Part shown: piece by piece, positions 13,739 through 26,200 of the stretch
Layout of the letters: every line of letters starts with the position of its first letter
Numbering within the stretch: the first letter of the stretch is position 1
DNA from: Elmis aenea
Lineage: Eukaryota > Arthropoda > Insecta > Coleoptera > Elmidae
Assembly: GCA_947652605.1 (NCBI GenBank)
Contig: OX393578.1
Span: 60,519,415 to 60,583,414 of the forward strand
DNA: 64,000 nt
Direction of reading: 5' to 3'
Translations under genes and position numbers: made by a program
The notes under the pieces: generated by a model
Told to the model about the DNA's origin: nothing
The model's input: only the letters and a program-made list of their open reading frames with translations
The model's database searches: none

Positions 13739-14833
13739 ATGCTGTTTCTGTCTATATTGATTTTACTTGGCTCCAGAACTTTTGCTGCTGAATTTGCTGG
13801 CGATTGCAAGTACAACCACGAAAAAAGGACTTATTTTTGTGAAGGAATTGTGGATGGCTTCCCAAACAAGTATTATGGAAATTATCACTTGAAATGTTCG
13901 GACTGTTTCATACCAATATTTAGAGACGACACTTTTCCCGCTAATAATGCCTTAGTATCTTTTAATTTATCAGAAAGTGGAGTTCAAAATATCACAAGAA
14001 GAGCTTTCAGCACTTTGACTACACTGACTTACCTTTATTTGCAAAATAATAAGATTGTCAATGTTTCTCACGAAGCTTTTTATGGGCTGCGACAAATTTA
14101 CGAACTGCATTTGGAGAATAATTACTTGGTGAACCTAACAAAAGGGTTTTTAACTGGTTTCGAAGGCGTCAGTGTAGCTTTAAGTAACAATTACATTGTC
14201 GAAATACCTCCACATGTCTTTGAAGGTACTTTCGGAATTATGGCTCTTAATTTATCTTACAATAGGATAGGTGTACTGCACACGGATTCATTCAAATTTT
14301 TAAGCGGTCTCGAAGTTTTGGATTTGCAGCACAACAATTTGTGTTATGTACCATTGGGCGCTTTTAAGTACGTTCAGACACTTAAAGATTTGAATTTGTC
14401 TGGAAACAGATTGAGATCGTTTGGCACTGGCATTTTTTCCGGTTTAAGGAATTTGTGGTCGCTGGATTTGTCTTACAACGAATTTTCTGAGTTTGGGGCG
14501 AGTGTTCTATTGCCTTTAACACATGTTTCGACTTTGGATATATCAGGAAATGGTTTGTATTATTTAGATGCGAACGCTCTCCATGAAAATGCGCCAACAC
14601 TACGTAATGTTATTATAAACAATAATCTTTGGAGATGTTCGGATTTGGTTAATATCGTGCAGTACTTTAAAACTGTTAATATTGATATAGCAGAGAAAAG
14701 TGCGGGGCAGTTTGATGTTACTAATGTAAATGGGGTTGCTTGTTCGACTGAACAAATTTTTGAAAAAATGCCGTTGCAGCGTTTCCATGAAATGGTTGAA
14801 TATTATACCAAAAAGAATGTTATCTATTGTTAA
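13739..14833 (+). CDS. Secreted leucine-rich-repeat protein, intronless
   Basis: A single 364-codon open frame from ATG 13,739 to TAA 14,831-14,833. Residues 1-17 are a hydrophobic signal peptide (MLFLSILILLGSRTFAA). A Cys-containing N-terminal cap (DCKYNHEKRTYFCEG, LKCSDCF) is followed by about nine LRRs of 24 residues, about 72-288, with the LxxLxLxxNxL pattern (LTYLYLQNNKI, LEVLDLQHNNL, LKDLNLSGNRL, LWSLDLSYNEF, VSTLDISGNGL). A C-terminal LRR cap follows (NNNLWRCSDL...VNGVACSTE). No transmembrane segment or GPI signal follows, so it is probably extracellular. Several NxS/T sites (NIT, NVS, NLT, NLS) agree with passage through the secretory pathway. It resembles insect chaoptin/Toll-like ectodomains and small secreted LRR proteins in general, but I cannot name an orthologue. 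The role is unknown; ligand binding or matrix adhesion is typical of the fold. Confidence 0.9.
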   Translation: MLFLSILILLGSRTFAAEFAGDCKYNHEKRTYFCEGIVDGFPNKYYGNYHLKCSDCFIPIFRDDTFPANNALVSFNLSESGVQNITRRAFSTLTTLTYLYLQNNKIVNVSHEAFYGLRQIYELHLENNYLVNLTKGFLTGFEGVSVALSNNYIVEIPPHVFEGTFGIMALNLSYNRIGVLHTDSFKFLSGLEVLDLQHNNLCYVPLGAFKYVQTLKDLNLSGNRLRSFGTGIFSGLRNLWSLDLSYNEFSEFGASVLLPLTHVSTLDISGNGLYYLDANALHENAPTLRNVIINNNLWRCSDLVNIVQYFKTVNIDIAEKSAGQFDVTNVNGVACSTEQIFEKMPLQRFHEMVEYYTKKNVIYC

Positions 14834-15449
14834 TATAAAAAATAACCTATATATTTTTGTAGTAGATAGGTTGCTCGCCAGGAGATTACCTACACATAAG
14901 TTTTGTTGGTTTTTGTAAAATAGTTTTAAGAATATATTTACGTTTGAGGGGATGTAATACACGACTTGCAGTTGATTTTGTGCTGAAATATAATATGTTT
15001 ACATGCCTTAAATTTTTATTTTTCATAAAATATTTACTATGTTTGACACTTTCCATTAGAGGTATTTTTGTAATGAACCAATGCAAAATGCTAAAATTGC
15101 TCAGTCAGAAGCACTCATCTTGTAGTCGCATTTAAAGAATCTGTATACATTTTGCTTAAAAATAATTAGGGCAGTCAATATTTGACATTAAAATTAGCAC
15201 GAGATTTTGCTATGCAGAATCCGTACAGAAAATTTAGTGTATTTAATACGATCTTTAGATGTTAACACCTGGCGTTGTAGGCAGAGCAAGTTTTAAGATA
15301 ACGCGTCAAGTTTTTAACAGGGTGATAACGTGTACAGAGACGTACTTAGTAAAGACAAGTAGAATTAATTAAAAGGCCGTTAATTAAGACACAAAAAAAA
15401 GATGTAAGATGTAACTAGAAAGTAATAATTAAATTATAATATAATGAAA
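14834..15449 (+). other. LRR gene 3' flank, nothing further seen
   Basis: AT-rich; no AATAAA is obvious within the first 100 bp after the stop. Small open frames on both strands here overlap one another and have no signature of coding. Confidence 0.4.
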
Positions 15450-16112
15450 TTAGTTTATCTAGTTTAATTTTATAAGAGAAGCAATGATCTTGCCTAGCGC
15501 AGAGAAAGCGGTCGCGACAACACCACAGACATCCATTAATAGACTCCTACTGTCGTTTTATTTAAAATTTATCGATATCCAAGCAGATACTTAGGTATTA
15601 ATGACGCGATATACTTCCAAAAAAAAGCGACCTGTCTCATATTGCGTAAACCACCTGCGAGCTGCGAGTCCGAATGCTTTTGCTAAAATGTAAACTTGTG
15701 TAAACTCGTTGAGAATTTCCTGACACATTGGGTTGGGCTAAGCTACAAGACGAGAGAAAGCTTGCGCGGGAGCAATTCGCATCTTTTGCCGTGGTTTATC
15801 AGTTATACTTGACTCGCGTTGACATCCTTCAAATTTCATCGACTGTCCAAGGTCTCGAGCTTTTCCTGGAAGCTCTTAATTAACTGTCGCTTTCAGTAGG
15901 TAGTGAAAATGTGAAAGTGAATTAAGTGTAAAACATCGGGAAAATTATTGCGTTATTCAACGGACGAGCTGTAATTTAATATCGGAAAAAAACACGTGGA
16001 CTTTTCGCAATGCCTGCGTTTCAACGGAATATTTTTTATATCCTACCGCACTGTTTTTACAGTGTTTTGCGAAGTAAATCGATTAAACTCTGAATCATCT
16101 TGATTACAAAAA
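15450..16112 (+). other. Possible promoter and non-coding first exon
   Basis: This block is less AT-rich than the 40 kb after it, with many CpG-containing words (GCGGTCGCGACAAC near 15,510; GCTTGCGCGGGAGCAATTCGC near 15,765). It ends at a good donor, TACAAAAAG|GTAATT (exon end 16,112). No long open frame is present. It could be the distal 5' exon of the gene whose coding begins at 57,642, or of something unidentified. A TCAGTT near 15,805 fits an initiator but has no DPE at +28. Confidence 0.3.
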
Positions 16113-18223
16113 GGTAATTGCCAAGTAATTTTTATATATACTTACTCCGCTTAACTAATCCTTAAACTCAGGCTCGATTTTTGTTAGTGTAATTTTAATT
16201 CGGCTACACGTATTGCAGATAATTATAAAAAGACTGCATTCATTTTTAATGAAGTTCTTACGTATAAAAATATCTAGTTTTAACATTTTTTTGGAAGCTC
16301 ATCGGGCCAATCTGGTCCTGCATTTTAATTCTTACCGGTTATTCTGACGTGTCATGTGCAGTGTAAGGAAGAAATGTAATTGCAAAATATTTCGACGTCG
16401 AAATTCAAACGATGTATTTTGGTGTCCCCTCAACTCGTTTTGACAATTATGTTTGTACGTGTATGTGTGTATGGTGATGTATTAAACTATGATGTAACCT
16501 ACTGATATTAATTTTATTTGATATTTATGATAGAACTTGCCGATAGAGAGAAAAATGCGTGGCAGTCTTTTTAAAATGGTTGCCTTAAATCTTAAATGAT
16601 ATACCTATATTATAAGCGTGTCAAAATTTTTGATCTTCATTCAAAATTATAAAGAAAACTGTACAAAAGTATTCTGTTCATCAAAGTATTTATTTGTATA
16701 ACTGGGATCTACAACACATCCTAGTATTTTTTTATTTAAGTAAGAATTACCAAGTTATAAGAAAACATCTCTTCCAAAATGCAATAGCCACTCTTTTACG
16801 ATAATCTTAAATTTCATTGCTTTAAATTATTTAAAAAAAAAGTAATATTGTTAAATTTAACAATCTGGTTTAAGAATTAATTAAATCAAAATTTTCCTTT
16901 GCATTTTTTTAATAATACTTAGTAGATTGTCGCGGTGACACTTACAAATTTAGTTTTTGTTAAAAAACTTTGGCCATAAATATTTAGTAAACCATTACTT
17001 TTGACTACATTTCGAAATTAAGCATATCTTGAGTCATAATATGGCAGGCGATTTTAAATATTGGCGTGACAATACTATTTTTGCTATGGTGTTCTATAGT
17101 CAGTGTGATCTTTTTTAAACATACTTTCTTTGTTCTCGTATATTTCTGAGTTATATCTTTTTAAAATTGTAGACCCAAGTATAATTATCCATTAGAAGAC
17201 CATATCGGTACTGATGTAATTATAAAAAATAAATATGCTTTCAACACAACTATTACTTTTAACAGCAAACAGTCATAATCAGTAAAATATGTGCAAAACC
17301 GTTGTATTGTGGTTCAAAAATAAACAGAGACTAGTTTAATTTTGTGTCTTTTTATTGCAACATTTTATTTGTACATATTGGGCATCACTAATTTGACATT
17401 TGTTAAATATCTTATGTCCTCGGTGTCACGTTACTTTTTATCAAATTTGTCATTTGTCGTGTTGTGATGTCCTATGGATTTACTTTTTATTATGTCAAAG
17501 TTGACTAAAAAAGGTGCTCTTGTTTTAACCATTTAAGATGTAAGATAATGAGATGTAGCCAAACGTTTACTTTTAAAAAGAAGACTTTTGAGTGTTAACT
17601 AAAGATTTGCAACTTAGTAGAATTATGCAAGGAACAACGCTAACGTCAAATTGTCCACTATAGCTTATGTTCCTCCTGTATAATATACCTAAGTATTGGC
17701 TGAAAGTGTCTTAATATATTTTATCTCATAACACTTTTTTTTTATCTCGTCTTTGCACTTTAAATGCAATTTTAGGTAAAAGGCGACAGCTTAAATGTTT
17801 TCCAATTTGTATTTATTAAGAAAGATTAATTCAAATTCATTAGCAACCTTTTTAAGGAGAATAATTCGTCACAGCCACCTTAATACCGAGTGTGTTATCA
17901 CACACACGTACACAACATCCGCAGATCATGTTTTATGTGTGAATAAATAAGCATTTCCTATAAAAATTGAAAAAAAAAAAAATTTAGATACAATTTGAAA
18001 CTTTATAATCGAGAGGTGTGCTTTACGAAAGTGTGTGATATTTACGTTAATAACGAACTCTGAAAGTGAATCTAACGTTGGATACTGTTAAAAGGCATTT
18101 AAGTGCAAATGACAGTAACATGCCATACTGTATAAGCTGACAGTAATTCATTGTATGTATATCTACGCTATTTTACGATTAACATATGTAGTGATTCAGA
18201 CATTAATCGTGTTTTGTGGGCAG
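16113..18223 (+). other. Gene-free AT-rich DNA
   Basis: I see no gene, RNA or complete mobile element here; probably intron or intergenic sequence. Confidence 0.4.
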
Positions 18224-18261
18224 GAGGAACGATATCAAGGAGGGCATTGGACTTGCAAAAG
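18224..18261 (+). other. Possible 38-bp non-coding exon
   Basis: Bounded by GTGGGCAG (3' site, weak polypyrimidine tract) and a strong donor TTGCAAAAG|GTAAGA. If transcription starts upstream near 18,000-18,200 instead, only the donor is used. Connection to the 57.6-kb gene is untested. Confidence 0.25.
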
Positions 18262-20065
18262 GTAAGAGCTTTTCTTTTGTTCTTTAAATCATGTTTTGTA
18301 CGCACGATGAATTTTAATGTACAAACGGTACATCCTCTATGGTTGTGATACTGATGTGGTTCTTTATTCTATTGTTTGCGGAAAATTGCAGTATTTGATT
18401 ACTCGGTACAATTGGTAATGGTCCTTTTTTTTAAATATTGATTAATTTAACCTAAATATTTGGGTTTGTGAGTAGGTATACTCGTGTTTTCTGCCGGCAC
18501 GCATTATGCGTCACCAAGCTAATTTAAGCTGAGATTCTGCTAATTAATAGAAAGTTGTATTGAGGCAATTGTGCTTTCTTATGCTTTTAAGTGCAATTTA
18601 GTTTGTTTATTTGTTTTTCGTGTATCCAAATTGGCATCACGATTCGTCACTTCGATGCATTTCTAAAATTGAGCTATCAAAACGCCTACGCGATAACAAC
18701 TGCGTATGTATATGTGTACCTACTTAAAATATAATCGTTTACCATTGTCCTATTACAACAAAAATATAAAATTAAGGAGTAAGTATTTTATAAACTGTAG
18801 GGGTTTTTCATTTTAAAACTTTAATGAAATTATTTTTATCCATAAAAATACCTATTCCAGTTATTCAAAGTTTTTCATTCTGAACTACACAATTTAAATA
18901 GCAAGTAAAAAACAATTTCATCGTGAATGATTGAATCAATGAAACCTTTAATTGTAGCTGAATTATATTCGTTCATTATAACTCGCGAAAACCAAAATAT
19001 TTATTGAAACCAACTCGAAATATTTGAACGATTTTTTGCCCAGCCGTCTTGCCAGCGATAATTTTAATAAGAATCTTAAGTATCTTCGATAACATCTCAG
19101 CTTTATTAATATTCAGCGCTGTCTCATTCAATTTTAATTATACGCCTTGCAACTCAATTAATTACTACGCGCTTAAACCATGACCTAACACAAACGAAGT
19201 TGACAAGTGTTTGTTTAATTATTATTATTATTAACTACATGGGTATTTACCGTTGCATCAATAAAATCATTATTTATTATTTGCCTTAATCGTTAAAAAC
19301 AATCTTTAATAATATAAATGAACTCGACTACGTCAGTGTAACTTAAGGGAATTCTGCGGAGGTGTGCTCTGTAGTCAATATAGGCCACATATTTACAACA
19401 GCAAGACATATACATATGAGAATTTGGAAAGCAAAATAAACATTCCTTACGTATTCCCCATACGTTGATTTCATCATATAGACGAGTATCAGTTTCGTTT
19501 TTATGTTAGATAATCATTTACTTGGCAAGAAGTTGTAAAATGAGACAAAATTTACAAACTTTGTTGTTTAATAATGGCTACAAAAAGATAATAGTCGATA
19601 AGAGATGTTTTGTTAACACTACTACAAAAAGTTTTGCCTGTTTTGTATTTTATGATGATTATTAATAAATATAAAATGTTACTGGATTTGATAACACAGT
19701 TGGCTTCTAGTAGTTATCTGAAGCACGTTGTCAAATACAGGGTTGATAAACTGAAATTTATTTTCTAGTGAATGTATAAATATTTAACATGTCTAAATAG
19801 TTACTCCTCGTAAGCAAATTGTCGTAAAAAAAAATCTACAAGGTTTCTCGCTTAACCTAATGTTAAAATACATTTGTTTAAACGCATTGTGCATATTAGT
19901 CTTAATTTTTTATTTTAATCAAACGTTAAAGTATTTACAATCTGAAAAGTACCTTATATATTTGTTGTTCTACCGTTTAAACAGTTTTTTTTTTGCAAAA
20001 TCGGTTAGGGTTTCTCGCTTGATTTGGTGTTGAAATCTCTTCGTGTATATACACCGTATTATTAT
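18262..20065 (+). other. Gene-free AT-rich DNA
   Basis: Short ATT runs (near 19,222) are the only regularity. Nothing else can be supported. Confidence 0.4.
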
Positions 20066-20271
20066 AGCACAGCCAGAGGCGGATTAAAGTCGTTTGAGGA
20101 CCCGGGTGCAAAAGAAAATATTGGGCCCCTTAAAAAGAGAGAGACAGGAAAAATAAAAATACATGAAACCATATTTTAAAAAAAAGTTGGGATTTTGCGG
20201 GGCCCTTCAGAAGTCGGGGCCCAGGGCGCGCGCCCGGTGCGCCCGTTGTTAAATCCGCCTCTGAGCACAAC
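20066..20271. mobile_element. 190-bp hAT-type MITE with 8-bp target duplication
   Basis: The element 20,074-20,263 has inverted ends CAGAGGCGGATTAA and TTAAATCCGCCTCTG (one-base indel). It is flanked by AGCACAGC (20,066-20,073) and AGCACAAC (20,264-20,271), an 8-bp duplication with one later change. The inside contains GGGCCCCTT and GGGGCCC segments, unlike the AT-rich surroundings. No coding capacity; an open frame over its right half is incidental. CAG ends and the 8-bp target indicate hAT. Confidence 0.85.
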
Positions 20272-23200
20272 TCCAGTTATATTAACATGTTTGAGGGTAT
20301 ATGGCCGACAATTAAACAAACGATTGTGTAACAAATGCATATGTAATTCCAGAAATTATTATGCAATCATACATAGGCTACTTCGAATTTTTGTTTATAG
20401 GATTTCTCTAGAAAATACGTTGCAATAACGGCGATTCTTGAATAAAAGCAAGCCTGTTTTAGAAGTTAATCATCGGTTTGAGTGATTTTTGCAAGCTATT
20501 ATTTTATCGTATAAGGCGAACACGTAAATAGTAATGAGATACACAGTTTAGAAACGAAACGTGTGTTTAATGGTATAGTTACTGATGCACTGGAGAAATT
20601 TCTTCCGCCAAAGTTTATTGCTATTCATAATTTTTTAAATGTTTTCAACTTTAACCCCGCCACGAACAAACAGAGGAATTAACTAATGCTCGAAAACTCT
20701 ATTGTGTTTTGCGAACTTAGAAATCGTTGCAAACTTAAACAAATTTACTACATACACGTAGATGTACTGCGTGTTCTGAAAATGTGTGCTTGTGTCAATA
20801 ATTCTGCGCTAGTCTCTTTAAGTGTATCACGCTAAACTTTGTTCCTTATGTTGAATACCAATTATTTTTAAAGTTTTTGTTTCATTTTTTCAACTAAACT
20901 GAAAAACTTAAGGCAACTGCTCGTCGATTTTTGCAAGATATGTACCTACTTAAAGCTGTAATTAAAAATACACGAGTAATTTTTTTTAACGATATATTGC
21001 TAAAGACAACACATCCTACTGTTTAAAAGTAAAAGTTGTATGCTAGACTCTCTTGAACTTAATGTCTACAATAAAAATGTAAAGAAATAATTAAAGGTCT
21101 CACGCTGTGTTTATAAAGTCGCCGTTTTTAAATTCAAAAAATACTGTTAATACAATAATAAACGTATGTTTTCTTTTGAGAGATTAATATAAAACATTAA
21201 CTGCATTTTACTGTCGTCTTAATAAGATAATTTAATAAGCAAACTGACTAGGCTTTAATCAATTATGAAATGTTATTAAAATATTTGTTTAAGGTTTTTA
21301 TTAATTCTAACACAAAAGCTCTTGTGTGGTATCCATTGACAAAAAAAATAATTTTTTGTTTAAGCACATGTTTTAAAGCTGTCAAGATAACGTTTGTTTT
21401 AAGTCAGTTGTTAATATCATTAGTAATTTAAGGATTCAAGAATGTTGACAATTTAAACAAATCAATGTGTCCCAATCTTAGTACTGTGTTCAATAAGAAT
21501 GATCAATTATTATTAACTTTTATGGTTGACAATGATATATGATAACTTTATTGCGATTCTAAGCAATATTACCAGGCCAACCTAAAACGGACGAACTTGC
21601 AATACATCATAACTTGGCTTGGTAAAACGATCGTGCACACAATGTTTTCTTTTCAGTACTAGAAATGTAAATAATAACGCTTTGTTACCATATTTAGAGA
21701 CATTCAAGGCACGACGGTATTGACACGGGAGGTTTTCTTACAAAATCGTATTAGCAAATTGTCATTTTATAATATTTTTTGATATGACATGACCCTAAAT
21801 ATAACCCATTGCTCCACTAACCTTTGATACATTTTCAGGGCTAAATTACAAATTATTGCCTTTATAAAATGTTTAGTTTAAGTTCGTGATTCTCATAAAA
21901 CACGCGACTTGATTTTAAAAGCACAAATAAGACTTTAAAAGAGAAAGATTTGTTTAATTTATTGTTAAAAACTCGTGCTTCGACATTTAAGCTAGATCAA
22001 ATAGGTCAAATGAAACCGTATTAAGTACTATATGGAGAATGGAGATATCGAAGTTATTTTAATTCGTCCAGTAATGTAGGATTTTAAAAACGTTTTCATT
22101 TCGGAAAAGGGCCAATGTCGGGTTATTCAAGCGATTGATTTGTTAATATAAATAAGCTTCATTAAAAATATTTTTTTCTCGAAGTTAGGTACATTATCTG
22201 CCAAGTTATAAAAATCAAAACGTTTCCATGTACTTAATCAGATGCAATCCATTGTTTAATTTATTACTGATAAATACGTAAATCCACCTCAAACTACAAA
22301 TCATTACATAACCGAACCTTGACCAGTCTAAGAAAATTAACGTAATTTTACTGGTTTCCATTAACTTGGCATGTAGTTAAAAGGGTCACTCTTGCATGTC
22401 ATTGTATTGCCTGCTCATCTCTTGCACAATCGGAGCCGCATTACTTACCGTTTTGTTTGCATCTTGACAGTGTTCACTAGATTAATTACTTTGATTTACA
22501 TTGCGTATAGGGTATTTCTTCTTATTTATCAAATATTTATAGGTAGCACAGAAATTTTATTGCTGTGCAGATCTTGTTGCGATTGGCCATTTTCTGCATT
22601 TATTGTTTCCAAATATTTAAAACTCACTATAGCTACTCCTTGTTTGTTGTAATATAATTTTAACCGATGCCGATCGGTTCATCGTTATAACCATTACCTC
22701 TTTGACTCCTTGTTACATTAATTGATCATATTGATGTCCTTAAGCATGCATCTAGTTTATACTTTGAGTCTTATTTGTTTTTAGCTAAAAGTAAGCATCT
22801 ACAAATTATTGTTATGGATGTTGGTTTAACTCTGTTCCATCACCAGTGGGCTTTTCTCATATTTCCTTTTGTACTAATCAACTATTTTAACATTTAGGAT
22901 TATAAAAAAATCGTAGACTTAAAGTGTCTTCCTCCCATAGTTGTTACGAATTCCTGAAAACCTTTGTTGTAGGTCCTCCTTCATCAAAGAGAAATACCAT
23001 TTTTACCAAACAATTTTGCTAATTTTGTATTTAAATTGGCAAAATTTTTATCTTTATTTGGTATCGATTTAACGCTAGCTACATTTTAATCAATCTTTTT
23101 AAGTATTTTTCATTGTAGTGTAAGCTGATATAATGTTTAAAAATAATCCCACACACAATGGGCATTTGTCTTTATTTTATCCTTTCAGTAATTTATTTAC

Positions 23201-26200
23201 ACAATCTTAAGATTTGTATTAAGTGTAGGTTGCACTGCCTTTTCCCAAATATCTCGACATGTATTGCGAAATCATGATATCAGTTAAGTTTACCATTTTT
23301 AAATTAAATCGGTGACATGTATCATGTATAAGTAACGACAACCACTTATTACATCAGTTTAATAAGTCTATTTGCATAGCTACTTAACATACTTCAAATA
23401 TTGTAGAGGCGTTCAAATATATTAATAAATTGCCTTTGAAGTACGAGTTCTTTCTTACCGCTGCCACTGTGTCAAATGTACCAAAATTTAATGAACTGCA
23501 TTGAGTGGCATTTAAGTGCCATCTTCCTTGAAGAGATTGACATTTACACACCTAATATTTCACAAGAAATTTTTGTTACAATGTACTTATATAAGAGTAA
23601 ATATAATTATATATCGATTAAAGATTCCTGTGCGTGGTTCTTGATTAATGAGATAGATAGGAAAAAATCAAGAGATGAAGACAATGCTAATTCAAATGAT
23701 TGAGAGGGCTAGGCAATTTGTCTTTCAACTTAAATGCCATTTAATAGAAATAAGCTTCATTAAAAATCACTTATCTTTTTTTCTAAGGATAGGTATCTTA
23801 AGACTCTCAAATAAATAAGATCGCAACTGATAAAACGACGAGATTTTTGAAACTTTTAATTGCATTTCGATAAGAGATCATTTCAAAACGCAATATTTGT
23901 AGCCAAATTAATGTACCTATTAAAAATATTCAAATCATGTTCTTTTCCTTTTTATCCTGTTAAAAATAAACCCTTTGGGTTAGAAATTATTTCAGTTCGG
24001 CAATTTCACCCAACTGTTATTATAGGTCACCATATCGCAATGTTTAGGAATCGCTGTCACACACAAACAACAAAACTAGTTTCTGAATAAAGTTGCACAC
24101 GACATAAAAATTAGATAACAAAAAATTCGGCTCACTTCACCGTGTACGTAACAAATAAAACTTTTATCAAAGTGACAAACTAAAGTAATTTTATTTGAAT
24201 TTAATTATACACTTGTTTGTCATGGTGTTTATGGGTAAATCCATAATTATATCAAAAACTAAATCAGCACTTTCACGAACACTCCCTCACACAGAAAACC
24301 TATTTGGAAAGATGATCTCACTATCCTTACGTAAGAAAGAAAATTTTTCGGTTGCTTACAAAATGTCTCATTAATCAAACGAGTATTAACATGTTTCTGT
24401 GCTCAATGGATTAATTAAGGGTGGGTTAGTTACACGGGCCTAATAGTTTAAGACCTCCTAAACAATAAAAATACAGAGCAAATTCAACTAGAAAGCTACT
24501 TCTTCCTTAAACTTTTTTTTTTTTAAATAGACACATTTTCATAGAGGGTGTATGATTAACCAAGAAGAAAATTGAGATCTTGAAAACCATTAGATTATTT
24601 TATAATTCATTCACACCCAATCGTTTGCGATCGAACCAGCTACAATTTTGCCGACTTCCTGTCCGCAGATTAGATGGTTGCAGGGGCGTCGTTAGCATTC
24701 AGACAACTGAGGCACTTCGTAGGGGCGGCAAAATTAGAATCCAAATTACACAAAATTACAAAAAAAGTATATAAATCTTAGTTTATCGCCAGCAAATTTC
24801 TATGACAACACTGGAAACGGATTATAAAGTGTACCTGGGATATTGTATATTTATTCAAAAAAAAATATCGGTTGTGCTACACGAGCTGAGCTTATTCATT
24901 AGCAAACATAAATAATATAATTTCACTGGCGTGTTAGGTGTCACGCATGCACCAATATAAGCGGAATAATATATATTTTTTTAATTAATTCACGATCAAC
25001 ACCTGATACGTTAGATTCCATCAAATTCATTGTGGCCTTTAAACACTTTATATGTCTAATGGCTGTTTCGAATTCTTTTGATGACATTAGAGCTATCGAG
25101 CATTGGTTTTGTTTAGATGAACGTCTTTTTGTGACGACATTTTGTGTAGCTTTTAAAATTACCTACTGAAAATTTTGTTATCGATTTATCGACTAAGAGA
25201 ACTACCGAATTCATTTGTTTGTAGCATTAGCATTGCATGGGTGTCTTGAATCTTGTATAATCGACGATTACTAAGTAATTTTCGCATAAAATTAGATATT
25301 TTACTTTTTCAATAAGGCTTCATCTGGTTACACAAGAAATCTGCGGGATAAGTTTAACATATGTTGTGTATTCACATTTTAACAAAATATTTACGCAACG
25401 CTCAGGCGTAATAAAAGTTAATAAATGATGTTAATTTTTCTTATTTTATAATTGCGTCACAAAACTTCGGATAAAGCCATGATTTGTTTAGTTTTTTCTT
25501 CACCATTTAATTATATATTTGCGACAAATTAAACAACATTGCAACAACTAAAAAGAGAGCTAACTATAAGCTGGAATCTAAGCCTAATTCTTTTTTCATG
25601 ACAACATTTTAACAAAGCGATTAATTGTTTCGTCACTAGTAGATTTTAATCAACCACTTTAGAATTGCGACAAATAATGGCGGCTAATTAGGCTGTTCAT
25701 CAGAGTTTTGGTCTTAATTCTTAGTGTTATCTATGCATTATTTGTTATTTCTAGTGTCGTGTTATCTCTTTTAATTGATTAATTAATTAATTTGGCTGCG
25801 TTTTATTTAAGTCTACGAGATTATCAATTGTTTCGATGTGGCATTTAATTTTTTTCCCAAAACAAAATGTTCATGGCAAATATTGTCGATACCTATGCGT
25901 TTTTTTTTTTCTTCTATTCGTTAGTGTTTTGTTATCGTCCTGCTATTCACGCAACACATTAAGTTTATTGGAACATGCCCGTATAGCATTGAGCAATTTA
26001 CATATTTAAAGCGGCATACGACATTTAATAATATATTACGAGATTTGTAATAGTTTATATTTCTCAAAATAATGATGCGCATGTGTTGATTTTGTTTCTT
26101 AGTTAATGTCATCCTCAAATCAGTAATTAAATACATGTTGCTCTAAAACCCATACTTAACATTTAAATATTAAAGAAATATCTAAAAAGAATCATTAAAA

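Noticed and set aside
24681..24740. hAT-like end CAGGGGCGTCGTTAGC, with a similar word CACTGGCGTCGCAC near 28,473
   Set aside because: No partner end or duplication for either; the second is similar for too few bases to call.
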